Shown piece by piece: positions 38,105 through 47,217 of a DNA stretch of 64,000 nucleotides (position 1 is its first letter; every line of letters begins with the position of its first letter). Under the pieces are notes generated by a model. It saw only the letters and a program-made list of their open reading frames with translations. It did not search any database and was not told the origin of the DNA. The DNA is from Microbispora siamensis. Its GTDB lineage: Bacteria > Actinomycetota > Actinomycetes > Streptosporangiales > Streptosporangiaceae. The DNA lies in the NCBI RefSeq assembly GCF_016863095.1, contig NZ_BOOF01000011.1, positions 1 to 64,000 on the forward strand, given 5' to 3'. The position numbers were made by a program, and so were the translations under genes.

Positions 38105-38761
38105 TCAGGTGCGGCCCAGGCCCGCCTCACGGGCGCGGACGATCGCCTCGGCGCGGTCGGCGACGTGCAGCTTGGCGAAGATGTTCGAGACGTTGTTGCG
38201 GACGGTCTTCTGCGACAGAAACAGCGTGCTCGCGATCTGGGCGTTCGACCGTCCCGCGGCGACCAGCGAGAGGATGTCCCGTTCGCGCGGAGTGAGCTGT
38301 GGGAACGCGCCGAGGTCAGATGCCGCGGACGGACCGGCGAAGAACTCGGCCACGCGGAGCGCCACCGCCGGGCCGAAGATCGCTTCACCGTGGGCCACGG
38401 CCACGATCGCCCGGGTGATCTCGGCCTGGTTCGCGCCCTTCAGCAGGTAGCCACGAGCTCCGGCCCGCATCGCGGCGAACAGGGTGCTGTCCTCCTCGGA
38501 CATCGTCAGCACGACGACCCCGATGTGCGGGCTGTCCGCGACGACGCGCCTGGTCGCCTCGATGCCGTCCAGCTCCGGCATCGTGACGTCCATGACCACG
38601 ATGTCCGGCTGCAGCTCCGCGGCGCGCTCGACCGCTTCCACACCGGTCGCGGCCGTGCCGACCACCTCGATGCCGGGGATCGAGGCCAGCAGCATGGCCA
38701 GCCCTTCGCGATAGACCGGATGGTCGTCGGCGAGCAGCACCCGGATCAGCTCATCGGACAC
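38105..38761 (-). CDS. NarL/FixJ-family response regulator
   Basis: DNA-binding response regulator of 218 residues. The receiver domain has D12/D13, phospho-acceptor D58 in DIVVMDVTMPELDG and K108 in YLLKGAN. The LuxR-type helix-turn-helix ends the protein (LTPRERDILSLVAAG, NAQIASTLFLSQKTVRNNVSNIF). Its start overlaps the end of the kinase gene by 11 bases, so the pair is co-translated. Likely targets are the three palindromic repeats upstream of the kinase. Confidence 0.93.
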   Translation of the reverse strand: MSDELIRVLLADDHPVYREGLAMLLASIPGIEVVGTAATGVEAVERAAELQPDIVVMDVTMPELDGIEATRRVVADSPHIGVVVLTMSEEDSTLFAAMRAGARGYLLKGANQAEITRAIVAVAHGEAIFGPAVALRVAEFFAGPSAASDLGAFPQLTPRERDILSLVAAGRSNAQIASTLFLSQKTVRNNVSNIFAKLHVADRAEAIVRAREAGLGRT

Positions 38762-40850
38762 CCGCCACCTCCGTCGTCTCCTCGAGGGGCAGCCGTGCGC
38801 GGACCAGCGTCCCGCCGCCAGGCGGGCAGACGACCTCGCAGTCGCCGCCGAGCTCGGCCGCGCGCTCCCGCAGCGAGAGCATCCCCACCCCGGCCGTCAC
38901 GTCGACCCCGATGCCCGAGCCGTCGTCTCGCACCGTCACCTCCAGCATTCGTTCCTGCGCCGCAAGTGTGATGTCGCAGTGCGCCGCCCCCGAATGCCGA
39001 ACCACGTTCGTCAGCGCCTCCGACACGATACGGTACGTCGCCACCTCGACCGCGGCGGGCAGCGAGCCGAGGTCTCCCTCGGCGGACACGGCGACCTGAA
39101 GCCGGCTCGACCTGACGCGCTCCGCCTGCTGCTCGACGGCGCGACGCAGGCCGAGCTCGTCGAGGGCCGGCGGGCGCAGGTCGTGCACCAGCCGACGGAC
39201 GTCGGCCAGCACGGCGGCGACCTCGGCGGCCGCCTGTTCGAGCATGCGGTCGGACTGCGCGGGAGCGCTCTGGGCCAGATTCCGCGCGGTCTCGATCCGC
39301 AGCGCCACGGCGCCGAGGCTCGGCCCCAGCCCGTCGTGCAGGTCGCGCCGCAGCCGCCTGCGCTCCTCTTCCCGCGTGCCGACGAGCTGGACCCGGATGC
39401 GTTGCAGGTCGGCGCTGAGCTCGCTCGCACGGGCCGCAGCCGCGGCCTGCCGTACGAGATCACCAAGGAGCCGCTGGTCGCGTTCGGTCAGGTCGGTACG
39501 GCACAGGATCAGGCGACCCACCACCTCTCCGCGGTAGGCCACCGGCAGCGACAGCGACGGTCCGTGCGGAGAGCCGTGCTCGACTACAGACCGGGCGCCG
39601 CCGGCACGCTCGATCTCCACCCTGACGTAGGAGAGCCGGAAGGCGTCGGCCACCGTCCGGGCCAGCGCGACCAGTTGGTCGTCCGGGTCGGTGGCCAGTT
39701 CGAGTCGCTCGGCGAGCGTCGAGACCATTCCGTACGGATCGTCGCGTCCGCCGCGGAGCAGCCGGCGTATCGCCCGCCACAGCCAGCTGCGAAGCGGCGC
39801 GTAGACGACCGCGACGATCGCGATCGCGGCCAGGGCGGAGTCGCGTTCCCCAAGCGTGCTGCCCGCGACGGTGAACACGGCGACGTCGATGACGACCACC
39901 GACAGCGCCAGCAGGCCGTACAGGACGGTCGCGGGCAGCAGCCGGTCGATGTCGTACAGCCGGTATCTGGTGACCGCGACCAGCACGGCGGCGGAGGTGA
40001 GCGCGATCGCGAGGCAGAAGAGCACGGCCGTGACCCTGACGGGCGCCACGAACTGGAGCAGCAGCACGAACATGTCCACGAGCGCGGCCCAGGTCAGCCA
40101 GCGGATCTGGGCGCGTCTGTCGGCGTCGGCCACACGGTAGCGGTGCAGCATGACGGCGAACGGCACCACCAGGCTCACCGGCTCGGCGACGTACGCGACG
40201 GCCAGCACAGGCGCCCATACGTCGTACGGCAGAGCGATGCTGAGGGGATCGAGCGCGAGCCGGGAGATCTCCGCGGGAAGCGGGGTCGCGGTGTACCGCG
40301 CCATCACCTCCATCGGCACCACCACCAGGCACGCCGGGAGCAACGCGGTCAGTGCGAGGCTGACGACGGACAACCACCGCCAGACGCGGGCCGCCGGCAG
40401 ACGCCCGTCGGGGAACAGCAGGATCAGCAGTGGCAGGCCCATCAGCAGCGCCGACCCGAAGCGCTCGAACAACCAGTAGGCGGCCGAGGCGCCCGGTGCG
40501 CCCGGTGACGTGTAGATCGCATATGTCGACCAGGCGCCGAGGAAGCCGTTCAGCGCCCATTCCAACCCGGAGACGGTCAGCACCCAGGTGACGGGATGCC
40601 GCGGCAGCCGGCGCAGCAGCAGAGCACCGGGCAGGGCCTGCGCCAGGCCGGCCATGGCCGACGGCCAGTTGGCGACGTCGAGCCCGGCCCCCGGCGAGGC
40701 CGCCACTCCGCGGTTGCGGAGGTCCACGATCGCCGTGCCCGCCGCGAGCGCGAGCGCGATGACGGCCGGCGCCGCCGCCAGCGCCGTCCGCACGGCCGCC
40801 CGGCCCGTCGCCGTACGTCCGGCCGCTTCCACGTCCACCACGACAGGCAT
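38751..40850 (-). CDS. Large membrane sensor histidine kinase with GAF-like domain
   Basis: Kinase of 699 residues. The N-terminal half (about 20-390) carries roughly ten membrane helices, an unusually large membrane sensor. A GAF-like domain follows (about 400-475; DPDDQLVALARTVADAFRLSYVRVEIE, read in two parts), then the phosphotransfer helix with His505 in RRDLHDGLGPSLG and a HATPase_c domain (EALTNVVRHSG, DDGSGIG, GMLSLRERAAELGG). ATG 40850 follows GCAGGCG. It pairs with the overlapping response regulator and is divergent from a membrane protein gene. Confidence 0.9.
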   Translation of the reverse strand: MPVVVDVEAAGRTATGRAAVRTALAAAPAVIALALAAGTAIVDLRNRGVAASPGAGLDVANWPSAMAGLAQALPGALLLRRLPRHPVTWVLTVSGLEWALNGFLGAWSTYAIYTSPGAPGASAAYWLFERFGSALLMGLPLLILLFPDGRLPAARVWRWLSVVSLALTALLPACLVVVPMEVMARYTATPLPAEISRLALDPLSIALPYDVWAPVLAVAYVAEPVSLVVPFAVMLHRYRVADADRRAQIRWLTWAALVDMFVLLLQFVAPVRVTAVLFCLAIALTSAAVLVAVTRYRLYDIDRLLPATVLYGLLALSVVVIDVAVFTVAGSTLGERDSALAAIAIVAVVYAPLRSWLWRAIRRLLRGGRDDPYGMVSTLAERLELATDPDDQLVALARTVADAFRLSYVRVEIERAGGARSVVEHGSPHGPSLSLPVAYRGEVVGRLILCRTDLTERDQRLLGDLVRQAAAAARASELSADLQRIRVQLVGTREEERRRLRRDLHDGLGPSLGAVALRIETARNLAQSAPAQSDRMLEQAAAEVAAVLADVRRLVHDLRPPALDELGLRRAVEQQAERVRSSRLQVAVSAEGDLGSLPAAVEVATYRIVSEALTNVVRHSGAAHCDITLAAQERMLEVTVRDDGSGIGVDVTAGVGMLSLRERAAELGGDCEVVCPPGGGTLVRARLPLEETTEVAGVR

Positions 40851-40873
40851 TGTCGCCTGCTCACCATCCCGCT

Positions 40874-40910
40874 GTCCCGGGACAGGAGTCCCGGGATTTC
40901 GTCCCGGGTC
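40874..40910. promoter_or_regulatory. Three palindromic GTCCCGGGAC-type repeats
   Basis: GTCCCGGGAC (40874-40883), GTCCCGGGAT (40888-40897) and GTCCCGGGTC (40901-40910) are spaced 14 and 13 bp apart in the 177-bp region between the divergent kinase and membrane-protein genes. The arrangement suits dimers of the LuxR-type response regulator. Confidence 0.65.
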
Positions 40911-41027
40911 GGCCGCGGGGAGCGGGGGACGGGATCCGGGACCGGTGACTCTGTGGGGCCGGGGCGGCGGGCACGGATGGTGGATCCGCACGCCGCACCG
41001 GCGCCGCGGATCACGGAGGGAAGAATC

Positions 41028-41690
41028 ATGGACACTCACATCACCAGGGAAGCCGCCAAGGCGCGCACGGACGTCACCCCGTCCGCCGCCTCCACCGGCG
41101 GCGCCGCCGGCCTCGGCTCCATTCGCCGCGCGGGGGCCGGGCTCACGATCGGCGCGCTGGCCTGGGCCGCCAGCATCTTCGTGTACGGCACGGACGCCCA
41201 GGGGATGGGCGGGCGCATCCACGACCTCACCGGGCTGGCCTTCCAGCTCGGCGTGTTCTGCCTGCTCCGGGTGCAGATGAGGACACGGGCCATCGGCACG
41301 TCGCGCGGCGCCGTGATCGCGCTTCGGGTCGAGGCGGTGCTGCTCGCGGTGGCCGGCGTCTGGTCGCTGCTCCACGGGGTCCTGCCCGACGGCCTCAGGG
41401 ACCAGGTCTGGCTGGGGCTCATGGACATCTTCTGGCCGCTGTCGATGTTCGGCATGTTCGCGATCGGCGTCAAGCTCGCCCTCGCCGCGAGGTGGCGGGG
41501 GATGCTGCGCTGGTGGCCGCTCGTAGCCGAGACCTGGGCGGTGGCGACCGTTCCCACCTACCTCGTGTTCGGCGACCCCCTGGCGAACTGGGTCGGCGGC
41601 TGCCACCTCGTCATCGGATACGCGCTGCTCGGGCTGCTGCTCACCCGGCGACCCGAGCTCACCGTCGCCGACGAGGAGAACGGTCGCTGA
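41028..41690 (+). CDS. Unknown five-to-six-helix membrane protein
   Basis: Membrane protein of 220 residues with a 30-residue Thr/Ala-rich head and about six hydrophobic segments (for example AGLTIGALAWAASIFVYG, VIALRVEAVLLAVAGVWSLL). No motif gives a function. ATG 41028 follows ACGGAGGGA. It is divergent from the large sensor kinase, with palindromic repeats between them, so it is a likely target, and is followed 29 bases later by the SARP regulator gene. Confidence 0.75.
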   Translation: MDTHITREAAKARTDVTPSAASTGGAAGLGSIRRAGAGLTIGALAWAASIFVYGTDAQGMGGRIHDLTGLAFQLGVFCLLRVQMRTRAIGTSRGAVIALRVEAVLLAVAGVWSLLHGVLPDGLRDQVWLGLMDIFWPLSMFGMFAIGVKLALAARWRGMLRWWPLVAETWAVATVPTYLVFGDPLANWVGGCHLVIGYALLGLLLTRRPELTVADEENGR

Positions 41691-41719
41691 CCCGCCGACC
41701 TGGTGGACAGGAGGTTCTC

Positions 41720-43831
41720 ATGGCTGAGCTCATGCCGCCGACCACGACGGTCGCGGCCGCTCCCGCGCCGACCGGCGGAGGAAGGGAAAGCGGACCCACG
41801 GGTGAGGGTGTGGGCATCCGCGTGCTGGGCCCGTTGGAGGTCGTCGGCGGCGACGGCCTCCCCCTCCACGTCGGCACGCCCAAGGTCCGGACGCTGCTGG
41901 CCGTCCTGGTGCTCGCCGAGGGACGCCCGGTGCCGGCCACCACGTTGATCGACCGGATCTGGGGCCCGAACCCACCGGCCGAGGCGCTCGCCTCGCTGCA
42001 GGTGTACGTCTCCCACCTGCGACGGATCCTGGAGCCCGAGCGCCTCCCACGCGCCAGGAGCCGGGTGCTCACCTTCGACCACACCGGGTACCGCCTCACC
42101 GTCGACCCCCGGCGCGTCGACGTCGTCCGCTTCCTGGCCCTGGTCGCCGAGGCCGAGCACGCCGCCGATCCGCGCGCAACGGAGCGGGCCGCGGCCGAGG
42201 CCCTCGAACTGTGGCGGGGCGAGCCCTATGCGGACCTCGGCGGACAGGAGTATGCGGCCGGGGCCGTCGCCCGCCTGGTCGAGGCCAGGGAACGCGCCCG
42301 CGAGCTGCGCGTCTCGGCCGTCCTGCGGCAGGGGCGGCATCAGGAGGTGGTGGGCGAACTGGAGGCGCTGACGCACGAACATCCGCTGCACGAGCCGCTG
42401 TGGGCCCTGCGTGCCCTGGCCCTGTACCGCTGCGGCCGCCAGGGCGACGCTCTGGAGGTCCTGCGGGCCGCCCGCCGGACGCTGGCCGACGAGCTCGGCA
42501 TCGACCCCGGCGACGAACTACGCGAGCTGGAACAGCACATCCTCCGCCAGTCTCCCCATCTGCGGCTCCCGGGTGCCCGCACCCCGCTGCCGGTGTCGCC
42601 CGCCGCCTCGGCTCCCGGCCCGTTCCAGGCCTTAGGCCCCGCCGGCCTCACGGCCACGCCCGCCACGGGGGGCCGCGTCGGGACCGGCACGGATGCGACC
42701 CCGCGGGCGACGGCGGGGCGGCGTGGCGAACTCGCCGCCCTGGATCACCTGCTGGAGGCGGGCGAGGCGGGACGGCCGGGGATCGCCCTGATCACGGGAG
42801 AACCCGGAATCGGAAAGAGCCATCTGGCCGAACGTGTGGCCGTCCGCGGCGGCGATCGCGGGCACGCCGTGGCGTTCGCCCGATGCCCCGCGACCCCCGA
42901 GGCACCCCCGCTCTGGCCCTGGACACGCCTGCTGCACCAGCTCGTCTCCGGCGCCGCACCCGAGGGCACCGTACCCACCGCATCCGGCGTCGGTCCTTGT
43001 CCGCAAGCCGATCCGGCACCGACGGAATTCGAGACGTGCGAGAGCGCCGCGCATCTGCTCGCCGCCCATGCTGTGCAGCGCCCGGTGCTGATCGTCCTGG
43101 ACGACCTGCACCACGCCGCCCCCGCCATGCTGCGCCTGGTGACCCATCTGGTCGACGCCCTCACTCACGCACGCGTCACGATCGTGGCCACCGCGCGCGA
43201 CTGGCCCGCTCCTTGTCCCGCGCTCGCCGACACGTTCGCGGCCCTGGCCCGCCGCCATGCCCTGCGCCTTCCCCTGGCGGGCCTGACCCCCGGTGAACTG
43301 GCCGAGCTCACTGCCGGCCACGCCTCCCACGACGACCTGCGGTCCCTGCACGTGCGCACCGGCGGCAATCCCCTGTTCGCCATCGAGCTCCTGCGCCACA
43401 CCACCGCCGGCGCTTCCGGCGGCCTTCCGCCCGGGGTCCGCGACCTCGTGCACGCCCGCATCCGATCCCTGCCCGAGCCCACCGGCGCCCTGCTCCGCGC
43501 GGCAGCCATCAGCGGGCGGCACTTCGACCCCGTCGTCGCCGCGCGGCTGGCCGGGCTGACCCTCGACGCCACCCTGCGCCACTTGGAGCTCGCCATGGCG
43601 GCCGGCCTCGTCTCCGAAGGACGTCCGGGCCGCTTCGCCTTCGTCCACGCCCTCGTCCAGGAGACCCTCGCCGACGGCGTCTCCGCACTGCGGCGAGCGC
43701 GTCTGAACGACGCGATCGATCGGACGACGACTCCCTTGAAGATCACCCACGCGTCGCGCACCGGCACGGATACCGGGGCAGCCGTCAGACGTGGCGCCAG
43801 TGGAGGGGGGTGCCTCGTCCGGCGACGATGA
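41720..43831 (+). CDS. SARP-type regulator with AAA ATPase domain (AfsR-like)
   Basis: Regulator of 703 residues. An OmpR-like winged helix (about 30-125; IRVLGPLEVVGGDG, LQVYVSHLRRILEP) is followed by the bacterial transcriptional activator domain (about 130-275). An AAA_16-type ATPase follows (about 330-600), with Walker A GEPGIGKSH near residue 360 and Walker B VLIVLDDL near 460. Full-size AfsR-like proteins continue with TPR repeats or a LuxR helix-turn-helix; here the protein ends soon after the ATPase. ATG 41720 follows AGGAGG. Its position at the left edge of the peptide locus makes it a candidate pathway activator. Its 3' end overlaps the convergent dimethylformamidase-like gene by 47 bases. 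Confidence 0.85.
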   Translation: MAELMPPTTTVAAAPAPTGGGRESGPTGEGVGIRVLGPLEVVGGDGLPLHVGTPKVRTLLAVLVLAEGRPVPATTLIDRIWGPNPPAEALASLQVYVSHLRRILEPERLPRARSRVLTFDHTGYRLTVDPRRVDVVRFLALVAEAEHAADPRATERAAAEALELWRGEPYADLGGQEYAAGAVARLVEARERARELRVSAVLRQGRHQEVVGELEALTHEHPLHEPLWALRALALYRCGRQGDALEVLRAARRTLADELGIDPGDELRELEQHILRQSPHLRLPGARTPLPVSPAASAPGPFQALGPAGLTATPATGGRVGTGTDATPRATAGRRGELAALDHLLEAGEAGRPGIALITGEPGIGKSHLAERVAVRGGDRGHAVAFARCPATPEAPPLWPWTRLLHQLVSGAAPEGTVPTASGVGPCPQADPAPTEFETCESAAHLLAAHAVQRPVLIVLDDLHHAAPAMLRLVTHLVDALTHARVTIVATARDWPAPCPALADTFAALARRHALRLPLAGLTPGELAELTAGHASHDDLRSLHVRTGGNPLFAIELLRHTTAGASGGLPPGVRDLVHARIRSLPEPTGALLRAAAISGRHFDPVVAARLAGLTLDATLRHLELAMAAGLVSEGRPGRFAFVHALVQETLADGVSALRRARLNDAIDRTTTPLKITHASRTGTDTGAAVRRGASGGGCLVRRR

Positions 43832-45620
43832 CGAGCCCGGCATGGGCGGTGAACGTGCTACCCGGCACCGCTTCCACGTGGCTCTCCCATTCGGAGTCAT
43901 CCCTCATGGGCGGGGGAAGCCGGGTCAGCAGACGGCCCTCGGCGTCCAGGGCGAAGAGCCTGCCGTTCATCCCGCCGAGGGCGACGGCACCTCCCGACGA
44001 GCCGGCGGGCTCCCAGGCGCCGCTGCCGAACGGCTGCCGCCACAACTCGCCGCAGGACGTGGCCACCCAGAACGTGCAGTCGGCCACGGCCAGGCCGATC
44101 GCGGACTCGGGCGCGGGGCCGACCTCCCGCCATCCCGGCTCGTGGTGGCGCAGGAGCCGCCCGTCATGCGTGACGCCGTACAGACCGACGGCGAGGCCGC
44201 CCGCGGCCTCGCGCGGGACGGCCAGCCCGCGTACGCCCTCCGCGGGGCCGACGGGCCGCCAGGGCAGGTTCTGGCCGCACAGCTCCCGGGCCAGCAGCAT
44301 GCCGTCCGCGCTCACGGCGTACAGCGTCCGGCCGAGCACCGCGAGCGCCCGCAGGTCGGCCGGCGGGCCGATCACGTCCCAGCGCCCGCCGTCGGCGGCG
44401 GCCGACAAACGGTCGATCACGTTGCGGGTGATCCGGTCGACGACGGGATCGCGCATGCCGTTGCCCCAGTTCACGGTCGCCGCGGTGAAGACGGTGCCGA
44501 GACCGCTGGTGAACACGCCCATCGTCGCCATGCCGCCCTGGCCGTACGCGCTCCAGTGCCGCAGGTCCGCGGTGGCGAGGACGACGAACGACGGCGGGGT
44601 GCCGTCCCTGCCGGTCACCCGGGGGACGCCGCCGACCTCCTCGAATTCGGCGGCGTCGGTCTCGTAGCCCAGGCAGCCCTGGCCGAACTTGTCGCCGTCG
44701 GTCAGCCCCGTCCCCTCGAACACCCAGTGCGCCGCGAAACGCGTCGTGTACGACTCCTCCAGCATGCGCGGCATGTGCGGCCCCCAGGCTCCCGCACCCG
44801 CGCGGAAGCTCACCCCCGTCAGCGCGTTCTCCGGGCGGTTCACCGGCGCCGCCGACCACTCGACGGTCGTCCGGCGGGGGTCGGCGGCGGCCATAGGATC
44901 GGTCACCGCGTCGCGGTGGCAGACCATGGTGCGGCCGCCGTCCTCAAGCCTGATCTGCCACCAGCACGTGTTGCCGGAGAAGAACGCGACGTTGCCGCCT
45001 CGCCGTACGAACTCCTCCACGGCGTCGCGCATCCCGAGCGACCAGTACTCGTCGTGCCCGTTGACGATCAGCAGCCGGTGCCGGGACAGCAGGTCCAGGC
45101 CATCGTCCAGGTCCAGATTGGAGCAGTACGCGACGTCGTAGCCGCCGCGGCGCAGCCAGCGCATCAGCCCCTCCTCCCAGCGTTCGGGAGGAGGTCCACC
45201 GCCGGGCCGGTCGAAGGTCACCCGTGCGGCCCGCGTGGGCGACTCGGTCCAGTAGATGCTCTGCCCGGGTTCCCCCGCCCTGTTGTACGCCTGCCAGGTG
45301 GTGAAGGGGACGCTCACCAGCACCGGCGAGCTGGGCACGGCCTGCCGTACCACGAAATAGACCTCGTTGTCCGGGCATGGCGCGCTTCCGGGCAGTCCGA
45401 ACGGCCACGGCTCCTCCGGCCCGAAGCGCGCCCGGTAGAGCGAGCTGCGCCAGCCGGCGGGGATGTCCAGCTCCCACCGACGAGCGGAGGCGACTCCCTC
45501 GAACACCACCCGGTCGTCGGTCGCGTCGGTCACCGCCACGGGCGCCGGGCGGTCGAGGACGAAGCCGAGCGAGGCCCCCTGGACGCAGGATGTCGAGGTG
45601 GCGTAGGCGCGGACGGTCAT
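43785..45620 (-). CDS. N,N-dimethylformamidase-beta-subunit-like protein with C-terminal beta-propeller-like repeats
   Basis: Soluble protein of 611 residues. The first 410 residues resemble the large subunit of N,N-dimethylformamidase (VVRQAVPSSPVLVSVPFTTW, QAYNRAGEPGQSIYW, LLIVNGHDEYWS, GGNVAFFSGNTCWWQ). The last 190 residues contain repeated short beta units around L-A-V and LYGV/LFAL, like propeller blades. Related proteins hydrolyse amides or formamides. It is the last gene of the leftward peptide operon and overlaps the preceding gene's stop by four bases, so tailoring or resistance by amide cleavage is a reasonable guess, not shown. Confidence 0.75.
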   Translation of the reverse strand: MTVRAYATSTSCVQGASLGFVLDRPAPVAVTDATDDRVVFEGVASARRWELDIPAGWRSSLYRARFGPEEPWPFGLPGSAPCPDNEVYFVVRQAVPSSPVLVSVPFTTWQAYNRAGEPGQSIYWTESPTRAARVTFDRPGGGPPPERWEEGLMRWLRRGGYDVAYCSNLDLDDGLDLLSRHRLLIVNGHDEYWSLGMRDAVEEFVRRGGNVAFFSGNTCWWQIRLEDGGRTMVCHRDAVTDPMAAADPRRTTVEWSAAPVNRPENALTGVSFRAGAGAWGPHMPRMLEESYTTRFAAHWVFEGTGLTDGDKFGQGCLGYETDAAEFEEVGGVPRVTGRDGTPPSFVVLATADLRHWSAYGQGGMATMGVFTSGLGTVFTAATVNWGNGMRDPVVDRITRNVIDRLSAAADGGRWDVIGPPADLRALAVLGRTLYAVSADGMLLARELCGQNLPWRPVGPAEGVRGLAVPREAAGGLAVGLYGVTHDGRLLRHHEPGWREVGPAPESAIGLAVADCTFWVATSCGELWRQPFGSGAWEPAGSSGGAVALGGMNGRLFALDAEGRLLTRLPPPMRDDSEWESHVEAVPGSTFTAHAGLVIVAGRGTPLHWRHV

Positions 45621-46975
45621 CCGACGGCCGCTTCGACGAGGAGGGACTCCAGTTCCCGCAGATAGCGCTCCATGTCAGGGCGGGACAGATACCGGGTGTC
45701 GGCGGTGAGCGAGACGCCCTCCGTGGTGAGGTGGACGCAGAACCGGCAGTTCAGCTTGTCCTGGCTCATCGGCCAGGTCACCGACGTCCGCGCCAGCGCC
45801 GCGGTGATCTCGGCCGGATCGCACCGGGCGGGTCCGGGGTCGGCGAAGCGCATGTCGTTGAAGCAGCAGTACGGGTGGACCGGCTCGCCGCGCTCGGCGC
45901 CGGCCGACGCGGTGATCCGGTTCCGGTCGGCCGGGTCGTGGTAGGCGCTGCGGTAGGCGCGCAGCGCGGCCGGCCCGGCGGCCCGCAGCAGGCCGGCGAA
46001 GGACGCGCCGCGGCGGTCGAGCGTGAACAGCCCCTCCTGCGACATCGTGGCGACGATGTCCGTCGTGTCCCGCCGGAACCTGTTGGCCGAGATCGGCAGC
46101 ACCGCGCACGTCTCGTGGCCGGTGAAGCGGCCGACCAGTTCGGTCACGGCCGTCAGCAGCACGGTCGAGGTCGAGGCGGCATGCGCGGCGGCGATCGAGC
46201 GGACGGCGAGCTCCAGGGCGGGGGAGCGCAGCAGCGCCCGCCATACGGGCGGTTCGGCCGGAGAGCCGCTCGGCGCGGCGAACATCGTCGGCGGGATCCG
46301 CCGATATTCGCGCTCCCAGTGCGCCGCCGCCGTCTCCGCCGCCCGCCGCCCCTCAGGACCGGCCTGCCAGCGCGCGAGATCGAGCGGCTGAGCGGCCCCG
46401 GGCAGCCGGGCACCAGGACCCCTGAGCAGCAGCATCCGCAGGTCGCGCAGCGCGGCCGCCGCGCCGAGCCCGTCGGCGGCCAGATGACAGAAGACCAGCA
46501 CCACATGGGCGACCCGATCGCCGTCGAGGACCAGCGCCACCCGCAGGGGCCATTCGCCGAAGTAGTCGAACGGCCGCGCCGCCAGCTCGTCCAGGACCCG
46601 GTCGGGGTCCTCGGTCGTGACCTCGATCGGCAGCCGGCCCTTCTCCGCCAGCCGCTGGTAGGGCTCGGCCCGCCCGTACGGCTCGGCCGGCATGGTGCGA
46701 AACGCGTCGCTCATTGTGGTGCGCAAGGCGTCGCTCATTGTGGTGCGAAACGCACCGTGCCGCTCCACCAGGGCGGCCAGCGCCGTGCACACCTCGGCGA
46801 CGGTGCGGGAACCCGGCACCTTCAGCACCCGGCCGAAATTGAAGTAACGATCGTCGGGGGCCGTCCGCACGATCGCCTCCCAGATGGCCCGCTGGCCCCA
46901 GGTCAGCGGTGCCGTGAGCAGCGCGGAGCCCGGCCCGGCGAACTCGACGTGCGCCACCCGGCCGATCATGTTCAC
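45617..46975 (-). CDS. Stand-alone condensation-domain-like acyltransferase
   Basis: Single-domain protein of 452 residues with the NRPS condensation/acyltransferase fold: LTWGQRAIWEAI near the start, a HHxxxDG-type motif read as CHLAADG near residue 163-169, and NRFRRDTTD later. The first His is Cys, but the catalytic second His, the Asp and the Gly are kept. It could condense, ester-form or offload using the adjacent free carrier protein. It contains two 24-bp repeats. Start and stop overlap both neighbours by four bases. Confidence 0.8.
   Translation of the reverse strand: MNMIGRVAHVEFAGPGSALLTAPLTWGQRAIWEAIVRTAPDDRYFNFGRVLKVPGSRTVAEVCTALAALVERHGAFRTTMSDALRTTMSDAFRTMPAEPYGRAEPYQRLAEKGRLPIEVTTEDPDRVLDELAARPFDYFGEWPLRVALVLDGDRVAHVVLVFCHLAADGLGAAAALRDLRMLLLRGPGARLPGAAQPLDLARWQAGPEGRRAAETAAAHWEREYRRIPPTMFAAPSGSPAEPPVWRALLRSPALELAVRSIAAAHAASTSTVLLTAVTELVGRFTGHETCAVLPISANRFRRDTTDIVATMSQEGLFTLDRRGASFAGLLRAAGPAALRAYRSAYHDPADRNRITASAGAERGEPVHPYCCFNDMRFADPGPARCDPAEITAALARTSVTWPMSQDKLNCRFCVHLTTEGVSLTADTRYLSRPDMERYLRELESLLVEAAVG
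46697..46744 (-). repeat. Two 24-bp tandem repeats inside the condensation-like gene
   Basis: GCGAAACGCGTCGCTCATTG plus TGGT, then a copy with 22 of 24 bases identical. In protein this makes RTTMSDAL then RTTMSDAF, an eight-residue insertion relative to a single copy. Confidence 0.85.
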
Positions 46976-47217
46976 CGGGGAGCCACGGAAGCCAGGTGCG
47001 CGGCCAGCCGGTCGAGATCGTCCAGCAGGCCCATGCCGTCCTCGCTGAGGTCGAACTCCACGCCGAACTCCGACTCGATCGCGTCGATCAGCCGCAGCAT
47101 CGTGATCGACGTGACGCCCAGGGCCGACAGCGGCACGGTCGCGGCCAGCACCTCGTCCGCGGTGACGGCGCCGTCGGACGACTCCGCGACGAGTTCCGCC
47201 AGCCTCTTCTTGATCAT
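46972..47217 (-). CDS. Free-standing acyl/peptidyl carrier protein
   Basis: Carrier protein of 81 residues with the phosphopantetheine serine S37 in LGVTSITMLRLIDAIE and the usual four-helix pattern. The start ATG overlaps the NRPS stop (ATGA) and its stop overlaps the next gene, so it is translated together with both. It may carry a substrate for the adjacent stand-alone condensation protein, or accept an acyl group from the E2 protein of the facing operon. Confidence 0.88.
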   Translation of the reverse strand: MIKKRLAELVAESSDGAVTADEVLAATVPLSALGVTSITMLRLIDAIESEFGVEFDLSEDGMGLLDDLDRLAAHLASVAPR

